From the NCBI GenBank assembly GCA_964528575.1, contig CAZGTQ010000035.1, forward strand, positions 1-27,748: 27,748 nucleotides of DNA. The letters are read 5' to 3'. This document shows positions 22,156 through 27,748 of the stretch, one piece after another. The notes below the pieces were generated by a model that saw only the letters and a program-made list of their open reading frames with translations, did no database searches and had not been told where the DNA came from. Positions within the stretch are counted from its first letter, which is position 1. Every line of letters begins with the position of its first letter. The position numbers and the translations under genes are program-made. This DNA comes from CAZGTQ01 sp964528575. GTDB taxonomy: Bacteria > Planctomycetota > UBA1135 > GCA-002686595.

Positions 22156-22931
22156 TCGCCCTCGCCCTCCTCCTGGTCGGCCCGCTCCTGGCGGCCCCCG
22201 CGCTGCAGGACCCGCCCGAGCCGAGCCCGCCGCCCGGCGCGCCCGCTCGAGAGGCCGTCCCCGCCGGCGCCGCCGACGACGCGCGGCCGCGCGCGGACCA
22301 GCTCAAGACGCGCATCCACGACCTGCGCATGAGCCTTCTGCTCGGCGGCGAGCGCGTGCAGCGCGCCGAGCGCGAGGCGATCGACTTCTACGGCCGCAAG
22401 TCGCAGGAGGTCGACCGCCACCTCGACACGATCCAGGCGGACCTCGCCGAGTCGCGCACGGCGTACGACGTCGCGCTCGAGCGCGCGCTCGGCGCTCCGA
22501 CGCCCGAGGCGCGCCAGGCGGCGATGCAAGAGGCCGCGAAGCTGCGCGGCGGCATCTCGGCGCTCGAAGGCGACCGCGACGACTTCGTCAAGCGGCGCAA
22601 GAGCCTCTCGGTGCTGATCGACGCGGTCGACGAGCGCGGCCGCGAGCGCGACAAGCTGGCGGCGCGCATCGAGAGCGCGGCCGGCGTCGACGAGATGACC
22701 CTGCCGTTCCTCGGCATGGGCCTGTTGCCCGAGGGCGGCGACCCCGCGCCGGCCTCGGTCGGGGACGAGCTCATCGCCGACCTGCTCGAGCGCGACCCGC
22801 TCCAGGCGCGGCGTGTGCTGTTCGAGATGGATCCGCAGGCGTACTGGAAGCGCTTCCCGTTGCAGCCGCCGACCGGCGCGCTGCTCGAGGCGCTGCCGTT
22901 CCCGTCGCCGGACCTGCCCGCCAACCGCTGA
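22152..22931 (+). CDS. Exported coiled-coil protein of unknown function in the TolQ/TolR cluster
   Basis: Predicted 259 residues. A short signal peptide (MIALALLLVGPLLAAPALQ) and a Pro-rich linker precede a long helical region (about 48-185) with heptad-like spacing (LKTRIHDLRMSLLLGGERVQ, IDFYGRKSQEVDRHLDTI, KLAARIESAAG). A less regular C-terminal part ends in Pro-rich sequence. No family was recognised. In gammaproteobacteria a periplasmic coiled-coil family (DUF3450) is encoded beside TolQ/ExbB-like genes; the position here is analogous but I cannot show homology. It starts within the stop of the preceding gene (ATGA), and the TolQ-like gene begins 7 bases after its stop. Confidence 0.78.
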   Translation: MIALALLLVGPLLAAPALQDPPEPSPPPGAPAREAVPAGAADDARPRADQLKTRIHDLRMSLLLGGERVQRAEREAIDFYGRKSQEVDRHLDTIQADLAESRTAYDVALERALGAPTPEARQAAMQEAAKLRGGISALEGDRDDFVKRRKSLSVLIDAVDERGRERDKLAARIESAAGVDEMTLPFLGMGLLPEGGDPAPASVGDELIADLLERDPLQARRVLFEMDPQAYWKRFPLQPPTGALLEALPFPSPDLPANR

Positions 22932-22938
22932 GGAGCGC

Positions 22939-23430
22939 GTGTTCGCCGAGTACTTCGCTGCCGGGGGACCGGTGATGTACGCGGTGCTCGCGGTCTGGGT
23001 GGTCGTCTTCGCGGGCGTGCTCGACCGCGTGCTCTACGCGCTCGGCCGCGTCGTGCGCCGGCCGTCGCGCGCGATCCGCGCGTTGGTCCGCGACGGCGAC
23101 GTCGCGGCGGCGCGCGTGCGGTTCGAGGCGGAAGAGCGCGCCGCCGAGCGCGGTCTCGAGCGCATCGACGCGGTCAGCCAGATCGCGACGAGCCTCGGGC
23201 TCTTCGGCACGGTGCTCGGCATCGCGCGCGCGTTCTTCGCCCGCGGTCCGGAGCTCGGCCTCGCCGCGCCCGACGCGCTCGCCGGCGGGCTCGCGACCGC
23301 GCTGTTCACGACGATCGCCGGCCTGATCGTCTTCCTGTTCGGCCAGGCGTTCCTCATCGCGTTCGCGGAGTGGCGCGCCTTGTGCGACCGCGACGTCGCC
23401 GGCCTGGTCGCCGGGGAGGCGCGCCGTTGA
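22939..23430 (+). CDS. MotA/TolQ/ExbB-family proton channel subunit
   Basis: Predicted 163 residues, short for the family. The N-terminus FAEYFAAGGPVMYAVLAVW begins transmembrane helix 1 (about 8-32). A charged cytoplasmic loop follows (about 35-75). Helix 2 carries SLGLFGTVLGIARAFF, the GL(L/F)GTVxG family signature, and helix 3 is GLATALFTTIAGLIVFLFGQ with the conserved Thr-Thr and Gly. With an ExbD/TolR partner such proteins use the proton-motive force to move a periplasmic effector. The GTG start at 22939 is chosen for the family-typical N-terminus; the GAGGAG just before it is only 3 bases away, so a GTG or ATG at 22972/22975 cannot be excluded. The next gene overlaps by TTGA. Confidence 0.9.
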   Translation: MFAEYFAAGGPVMYAVLAVWVVVFAGVLDRVLYALGRVVRRPSRAIRALVRDGDVAAARVRFEAEERAAERGLERIDAVSQIATSLGLFGTVLGIARAFFARGPELGLAAPDALAGGLATALFTTIAGLIVFLFGQAFLIAFAEWRALCDRDVAGLVAGEARR

Positions 23431-23915
23431 CCCGGCCGCGCCAGAGCCGCGGCTCGCTCGCCGCGAAGGGGCTCACGCCGCTGCTCGATTGTCTGTTCCT
23501 GATGCTGATCGCGCTGCTCGCGCTGAGCGAGTCGAAGAGCGAGCGCCGCGCCGAGCTCGTCCACGTCGACCTGCCCGCCGTCGAGCCGACCGAAGCGCGG
23601 GCGAGCGCGTCCGATCCGTCGCTCCTCGTGCGCCTCACGCTCGGCGCCGACTCGCGCCTGCGCCTGGGCGCCGACGGAGCGTTGCTCGCGACGCGCGCCC
23701 AGCTCGACGAGGCGCTCGCGAGCGCGCTGCCCGACGCCCTGCCCGAGGAGGTCGTCGTCGAGCTCATCGCGGACCGCGACGCGCGCCACGGCGTCGCCGT
23801 CGAGCTGCTCGAGCACCTGCGCACCCGCGGCTTCGCGCGCGTGCGCCTGCTCGCCGTCGGCACGCGCGACGCGGGCGACCCATTCGGCGCGTCGCACGAC
23901 GAGGAGGCGCGGTGA
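23427..23915 (+). CDS. ExbD/TolR-family protein
   Basis: Predicted 162 residues. After a short basic N-terminus, a single transmembrane helix carries the conserved proton-pathway Asp in GLTPLLDCLFLMLIALLAL, about residue 21. The periplasmic part (about 45-155) has the ExbD/TolR pattern: a strand (LLVRLTLGADSRLRLG), ATRAQLDEALASAL and VVVELIADRDARHGVAVELL. The start is TTG at 23427, inside the stop of the channel gene (TTGA), with GGGGAGG about 8 bases upstream as a strong ribosome-binding site, so the rare start codon is well supported. It pairs with the upstream subunit. The stop overlaps the next gene by GTGA. Confidence 0.9.
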   Translation: MTRPRQSRGSLAAKGLTPLLDCLFLMLIALLALSESKSERRAELVHVDLPAVEPTEARASASDPSLLVRLTLGADSRLRLGADGALLATRAQLDEALASALPDALPEEVVVELIADRDARHGVAVELLEHLRTRGFARVRLLAVGTRDAGDPFGASHDEEAR

Positions 23916-24928
23916 TCGGCTCCGCCGTGCGCCACGCGCTCCTGCTCGCGCTCTCGGCCGCGCTCTCGTGGTGGCTCTTGCTCGGCTGGCCGCCGCGGCC
24001 GTCGCTGCCCCAAGCGCCCGACGAGGCTCCGGCCTCCGTCGCGCTCCTGCCGCTCCTGCTCGCGCCCGTGGCCGACGTCGCGCCGGAGCCCGAGCCGGCG
24101 CCCGAACCGACTCCCGAGCTAGAGCCCGCGCCGGAGCCCGAGGCTCCCGAGCCGCCGCGGCCGGACCCGGTCGTGGCCGCCGCGACGACGCCCGACCCGC
24201 AGCCGCCCGTCGAGGCGCCGGCCGAGCCGGAGCCCGAGCTCGAGCCCGAGGAGCCCGGCGCGAGCACCCACGACGAGACGCCGCCGCCGCCGGAGCTCGG
24301 CGCGCCCGAGGGCGAGCTCGAGCCCGGCGGTTCCGCGGCGCCGGACGAGCCGACCGTCGCCGAGCAGGTCGGGGCGCTGATGCGGGACGAGGAGCTGCTC
24401 GACGAGGCGCGCGCGGAGCTCGCCGGCGAGCGCACGCACGGCTTCGCGACCGTTCTCGTCGCCGCGCCCGAGGAGCAGGTCGAGATCGCGCGCTTCTTCG
24501 GCGAGGAGCTCGTGCTCGTGCCGCGCAGCACGCTCGACCCCGACGCCGCGCGCCCGCGCTACTTCCGGCTCGGCGTCGACGGCGACGCGCAGGTCGAGGC
24601 CGTCGCCGGGCGGCCGCCGCTCGAGCGCTACCGCCAATACCGCGACCTGTTCGACTACGAGTACGGGCGGCTGCCCGAGTCGCTGCGCTCGCTGCGCCGC
24701 AGCGTGCTCGCGCGCAGCGAGGTGTACCTCTTCGCGGCGCTCATCCCGACCTCCGAGTGGGCCGTCGTCGTCGCCCGCCGCCGCGAGGCGCTGCGCGACG
24801 CCGATGCCGAGCTCGGCGACGTACGCCGGTTCGTGCTGCGCTACGTGCGCGCCGAGGACGGCGCGTTCGACCTGCGTGTGGAGGAGATCGTCTTCGCGGA
24901 TGGCAGCCGCTACCGACCCCAAGCCTGA
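23912..24928 (+). CDS. TonB-like membrane protein with an unrecognised C-terminal domain
   Basis: Predicted 338 residues. One N-terminal membrane helix (about 6-26, ALLLALSAALSWWLLLGW) leads into a long Pro/Glu-rich stretch (about 57-145) built from EPEP and APEP units, the hallmark of TonB/TolA-like proteins that span the periplasm. The C-terminal domain (about 150-338) does not show the usual TonB pattern. It contains VLVAAPEEQVEIARFFGEEL, RYRQYRDLFDYEYGRLPE and AALIPTSEWAVVVARRRE and is not a family I know. The GTG start at 23912 overlaps the ExbD-like stop, with GAGGAGG just upstream. It is most likely the effector arm moved by the channel pair. What it contacts in the outer membrane is open. 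Confidence 0.82.
   Translation: MIGSAVRHALLLALSAALSWWLLLGWPPRPSLPQAPDEAPASVALLPLLLAPVADVAPEPEPAPEPTPELEPAPEPEAPEPPRPDPVVAAATTPDPQPPVEAPAEPEPELEPEEPGASTHDETPPPPELGAPEGELEPGGSAAPDEPTVAEQVGALMRDEELLDEARAELAGERTHGFATVLVAAPEEQVEIARFFGEELVLVPRSTLDPDAARPRYFRLGVDGDAQVEAVAGRPPLERYRQYRDLFDYEYGRLPESLRSLRRSVLARSEVYLFAALIPTSEWAVVVARRREALRDADAELGDVRRFVLRYVRAEDGAFDLRVEEIVFADGSRYRPQA
24085..24280. repeat. Low-complexity GAGCCC-rich coding repeat
   Basis: Short degenerate repeats of GAGCCC/GAGCCG and GCGCCCGA encode the Glu-Pro and Ala-Pro units of the TonB-like linker. Such tracts vary in length between strains and can cause assembly or slippage errors. The reading frame here is intact. Confidence 0.6.
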
Positions 24929-24970
24929 TCCCGTCCACGTCTTCCGTGTCCCCCTGGCAAGGTGTATCCC

Positions 24971-25534
24971 ATGCGTGTCCCGTCCCTCATCCTGGTGGCC
25001 GTCCTCGGCACGTCGTGCGCCAGCGCGCCCGCCGGCCCGCCGAGCGAGGTCGGCGGAGAGATCGTCCTGGCCCTCGACGAGGGCCGCGAGGCTCGCGCGC
25101 AGGAGCTGTTCGAGAGCTCCTCGAGCGCCGACTGGCGCAACCGCCTCTACCCCGTGCTCTTCGGCACGGCGGGCGATCGGTTCAGCGCAGGCAATTCGCC
25201 GAGCTCGACGCCGATCCTGCGCTTCATGCACGCGCGCTATGAGAGCGAGAGCGTCGAGGAGGCGCTGCTCTACTCGCTGTTCGTCGACCGCTCGCGGCAG
25301 AGCGAGCCCGATCCCGCGCTCGTCGAGGAGCTGGCGAACGTCATCGCGACGATGCGCGCGAAGGGGAGCTCCGGCCCGTGGCTCGAGCTGGCGGCGGTGC
25401 AGAATGCGCTCGATCGCGGCCGGCCGAACGAGGCCGACCCGCTCTTCGACCAGTTCCTCGCGACCTGGGACGGCGAGCCGCAGACGCTGCAGGTGTACGT
25501 CGAGGACCTGAACCGTCGCCTCGTGATGCGCTGA
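24971..25534 (+). CDS. Putative lipoprotein of unknown function
   Basis: Predicted 187 residues. The N-terminus MRVPSLILVAVLGTSCAS is a short signal sequence ending at a Cys, with an imperfect lipobox (GTSC), so an outer-membrane or periplasmic lipoprotein is likely. The mature part is helical, with TPR-like segments (EEALLYSLFVDRSRQ, LELAAVQNALDRGRPNEA, PLFDQFLATWDGEPQTLQ) but no clear motif. The ATG at 24971 is preceded by AAGG at about 8 bases; a GTG three codons upstream is less likely. It lies 42 bp after the TonB-like gene and 13 bp before the FlgO-like gene, so it probably belongs to the same operon. Confidence 0.75.
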   Translation: MRVPSLILVAVLGTSCASAPAGPPSEVGGEIVLALDEGREARAQELFESSSSADWRNRLYPVLFGTAGDRFSAGNSPSSTPILRFMHARYESESVEEALLYSLFVDRSRQSEPDPALVEELANVIATMRAKGSSGPWLELAAVQNALDRGRPNEADPLFDQFLATWDGEPQTLQVYVEDLNRRLVMR

Positions 25535-25547
25535 GGGAGACGCAGCC

Positions 25548-26675
25548 ATGTCCACGTCCTTGCGATCCACCATCTCCACGGCCACCGTCGCGCTCCTCGC
25601 GCTGCTGGTCGCTGGCTGCACGTCGACCGGGACGGGCGGGGCGGGCGTCGCGCGGAGCGACGCGCGGCCGCTCGCCGCGCTCGCCGAGGACCTCGTGCGC
25701 ACGGCGGAGCTGCGCACGGACACGTCGCGGGTCAAGGTCGTCGTCACCGGGTTCCAGCCGGCCGAGCGCGACGTCACCGCGTTCGGCTCGGCCTCGCTCC
25801 AGCGCATGCGCGACGAGGCGATCGGCGAGAAGCTCGTGCACGAGTTCGTCATGGCGCTCGCCAACCGCCTGAACCTGATCGAGACCGAGCTGCTCGAGGG
25901 CGCGAGCCCGAGCCGCGGCGCGGACGAGACGGCGTTCGTGCGCGCGCACGGGGCCACGCACGTGCTCGCCGGCACGTGGGTGCGCCGCGAGGATGTGCTC
26001 GACATCTCGGTGCGCCTGATCGAGGTCGACACGCGCCTGATCACGGCCTCGGCGCAGGGCGTCGTGCCGCTGAAGGCGCTGGGCGACTCGCTCCTCGCCG
26101 AGCCCGCCTCGCGCGAATCGATCGCACCGTTCGAGGGGCTGCGCCGCGTGCCGCCCGAGCGTGTCGCCGAGACGCCGCCGGTGTTCACCGGCGCGCCGCG
26201 CCGTTCCTCGCTCGACCTGGGCAAGGTGGCGGCGGATCCCGAGGTCGCAGCGGCTCCGGCGCCGGAGCCGGAGCAGGTGTCGCTGCTCCCGCCGATCCCG
26301 TACCGCGAGAGCACGGTCGCGCGCATCCCCGCGCGGCCGAAGGCGCCGCCGCAGGAGCCCGGCACCGCTCCCGACGCGGCGCAGAGCGCTCCAGCGGCGG
26401 GCGCGCCCGAGGCGGCGCCGGCCGAAACGCTGCGCGCGCCGGAGCGGTTCCTCGAGAGCGACTCGTCGATGGCCGCGATCCGGCGGCGCTACGGCCCGCT
26501 GTCCGACGACGCCGCCGATCCCGAGGGCGACGGCGCGTCCGTGCCGCTGCCGGGCCCCGCGACGCGCCGCATCCGCGCGCGCTGGCAGCCCGCGCCCGCG
26601 CCCGCGCCCCAGACGCCCGTGAAGCCCGCTCCGACGCCGTCCGAGTCGCCGACGGAAACGCCGACCGACTCGTGA
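25548..26675 (+). CDS. FlgO-like lipoprotein with a Pro-rich C-terminal tail
   Basis: Predicted 375 residues. The signal peptide ends with a canonical lipobox LVAGC at about residues 20-24. The domain at about 38-180 resembles the FlgO/CsgG-like outer-membrane fold: RVKVVVTGFQPAERDV, EKLVHEFVMALANRLNLIE, then HGATHVLAGTWVRREDVLDI and VRLIEVDTRLITASAQGVVPL. FlgO family members sit in the outer membrane and are known from flagellar assembly, but no flagellar gene is present, so another role is likely. The remaining 195 residues are Pro/Ala-rich with a few basic patches and should be extended. AGGGAGA 8 bases before the ATG supports the start. It is the last gene of the co-directional block. Confidence 0.8.
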   Translation: MSTSLRSTISTATVALLALLVAGCTSTGTGGAGVARSDARPLAALAEDLVRTAELRTDTSRVKVVVTGFQPAERDVTAFGSASLQRMRDEAIGEKLVHEFVMALANRLNLIETELLEGASPSRGADETAFVRAHGATHVLAGTWVRREDVLDISVRLIEVDTRLITASAQGVVPLKALGDSLLAEPASRESIAPFEGLRRVPPERVAETPPVFTGAPRRSSLDLGKVAADPEVAAAPAPEPEQVSLLPPIPYRESTVARIPARPKAPPQEPGTAPDAAQSAPAAGAPEAAPAETLRAPERFLESDSSMAAIRRRYGPLSDDAADPEGDGASVPLPGPATRRIRARWQPAPAPAPQTPVKPAPTPSESPTETPTDS

Positions 26676-26752
26676 CGGCCGTGCCGGCGCCGCGCGTTGC
26701 CGGGAACGCTCCGTCGAGCCGACATAGGCGCACACCTCGAGTGCTGAGCCAC

Positions 26753-26758
26753 TAGAAT
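26753..26758 (+). promoter_or_regulatory. -10-like box TAGAAT upstream of the coiled-coil gene
   Basis: TAGAATCCGCCC lies 53 bases before ATG 26811 in the 135-bp gap after the FlgO-like gene. The same TAGAATCCGC string appears, on the other strand, 60 bases before the large repeat-protein gene. No convincing -35 is present at the right distance. It suggests that the coiled-coil gene starts its own transcript. Confidence 0.33.
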
Positions 26759-26810
26759 CCGCCCCGCGCGCGCATCCGACCGGCCAGGGGCGGGAGCGGC
26801 GCGGACGCTC

Positions 26811-27748
26811 ATGGAGATCGCGACGTACTTGGCCAGCGGGATCGCCCTGGTCGTCGGGGGCGTGGTCGGCTGGATGGCGCGGGAGAGCCGGCGGGACGCC
26901 GAGATGCGCGCCCTGGACGAGCTCTACATGCGCAAGGTGCGCCTCGCGCACAGCGATCGCGACGAGGCGCAGCGCGAGATCGACGTCCGGACCAACCAGA
27001 TCCGCGCGCTTCAGCGGGACCTCGACGAGAGCCGCGCGGACGGCGCTCGGCTCGCCGAGGAGCTCGCCGAGATCCGCGCCGCCTTCGATTCCGCGCGCGG
27101 CCGGCTGGACGCCCGCGACGCGGAGCTCGCGGCGCTCCAGGGTGCGGTCGTGAAGCAGAACGCCGTGATCCGCGACCTGGGGGAGGAGATCGACCTCAGC
27201 GAGCGCAGCGCGCACGAGGCGTACACGGAGCTCGAGGGGGCGCACGGCGCGCTCGGCCGCACGCGCGAACTCCTCGCGGAGCGCAGCGGCGAGCTCGTCG
27301 CTCTGGCCGAGTCGGTCCACGTGACCGCGGAGCGCGGCCGGGCGCTCGACGTGCGCGTCGCGGAGCTGGAGCCGTTCCCCGAGCGCCTGCGCGCGAGCGA
27401 GGACGCCCGCGCGGCCGAGCGCGCGGCGGCCGAGCAGCGCGAGCGAGCGCTGCGGGCCGACCACGAGGCGGCACTCGCGGCGGCTGCCGAGGAGCGCGCC
27501 GCGCTCGAGCAGGCCGCGCAGCAGCGCGAGAGCGAGCTCGTCGCGGTCCGCGACACCGGCGCTCGCACGGCGGGGGAGCGCGAGGAGCGGCTGCGGGCGG
27601 AGCTCGCGGCAGCGCTCGCGGCCGCGGCGCAGGAGCGCGAGGAGCTGGAGCGCGCCACGGCGGAACGCGCGGAGCGTCAGCGGGCGGCGCACGAGGCGGC
27701 GCTCGCGGCCGCTGCGCAGGCGCGCGAGGAGCTGGAGCGCGCCGCGGC
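26811..27748 (+). CDS. Membrane-anchored coiled-coil protein, 3' partial
   Basis: The frame is open from ATG 26811 to the right edge (312 codons, no stop). Residues 4-24 form one transmembrane helix (TYLASGIALVVGGVVGWMA). All that follows is predicted coiled coil rich in Ala, Glu, Arg and Leu, with a short Pro-containing break (ELEPFPERLR) near residue 185. From about residue 220 near-repeats appear, for example AALAAAAQEREELERA. The stretches at 27612-27661 and 27699-27748 are almost identical at a spacing of 87 bp (29 codons). The sequence is that of a long rod on the cytoplasmic or periplasmic side of a membrane; orientation cannot be decided. No Shine-Dalgarno sequence is present. It is probably much longer than seen here. 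Confidence 0.82.
   Translation, partial: MEIATYLASGIALVVGGVVGWMARESRRDAEMRALDELYMRKVRLAHSDRDEAQREIDVRTNQIRALQRDLDESRADGARLAEELAEIRAAFDSARGRLDARDAELAALQGAVVKQNAVIRDLGEEIDLSERSAHEAYTELEGAHGALGRTRELLAERSGELVALAESVHVTAERGRALDVRVAELEPFPERLRASEDARAAERAAAEQRERALRADHEAALAAAAEERAALEQAAQQRESELVAVRDTGARTAGEREERLRAELAAALAAAAQEREELERATAERAERQRAAHEAALAAAAQAREELERAA

Noticed and set aside
23489..23911. In-frame upstream extension of the TonB-like gene through the ExbD-like gene
   Set aside because: It lies out of frame over a well-supported ExbD-like gene, and the GTGA overlap with a strong ribosome-binding site marks the start.

Overview
The window is a very GC-rich bacterial chromosomal segment. G or C dominates third codon positions, so long open frames on the wrong strand are common and were discounted. 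Signal peptides, lipoproteins, a TolQ/ExbB-TolR/ExbD pair with a TonB-like partner and an FlgO-like lipoprotein indicate a diderm. The mix of PQQ-type beta-propellers, carboxypeptidase-regulatory repeats, SUMF1-type protein, SGNH hydrolase, M56 peptidase fusion and SpoIIE-type phosphatase is what I would expect from Planctomycetota or a similar large-genome diderm such as Myxococcota. There is no rRNA or other marker gene, so this is inference. No tRNA, rRNA, CRISPR array, insertion sequence or phage gene was seen.

Layout. 1-2035: the end of a membrane M56 (BlaR1-type) metallopeptidase fused to a prenyltransferase/terpene-cyclase-like repeat domain. 2103-6628 (minus): a large membrane-anchored protein with 11 carboxypeptidase-regulatory repeats, coupled by a GTGA overlap to a GNAT acetyltransferase. 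6737-9552 (plus): a soluble GAF-GAF histidine kinase coupled by GTGA to a receiver-SpoIIE phosphatase. 9722-10912: a beta-lactamase-like serine hydrolase. 11001-13141 (minus): an HTH regulator and a two-DTG aspartyl protease (ATGA overlap) with a perfect palindrome just upstream of the regulator. 13360-14066 (minus): a HigB/HigA-type toxin-antitoxin pair. 14279-18564: two exported PQQ-like beta-propellers and a flavin-dependent halogenase-like enzyme, with a strong hairpin between the convergent stop codons. 18796-20738: SGNH hydrolase and SUMF1-like protein (ATGA overlap).

21088-26675 is the most interesting block: seven co-directional genes encoding two exported helical proteins, a TolQ/ExbB-like channel subunit, a TolR/ExbD-like subunit, a TonB-like protein whose C-terminal domain I do not recognise, and two lipoproteins, one FlgO-like. 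The first five are joined by ATGA, TTGA and GTGA overlaps or a few bases. It looks like a proton-motive-force-driven envelope machine with an unrecognised periplasmic effector end. From 26811 a membrane-anchored coiled-coil gene with an internal 87-bp repeat runs off the right edge.

A second notable structure is a 96-bp imperfect direct repeat (10871-10966 and 13308-13403, about 84% identical, ungapped). It flanks the aspartyl protease/regulator module. Each copy keeps one intact gene end and a decayed end of the other: the serine hydrolase C-terminus and the antitoxin C-terminus. This is a scar of insertion or segmental duplication.
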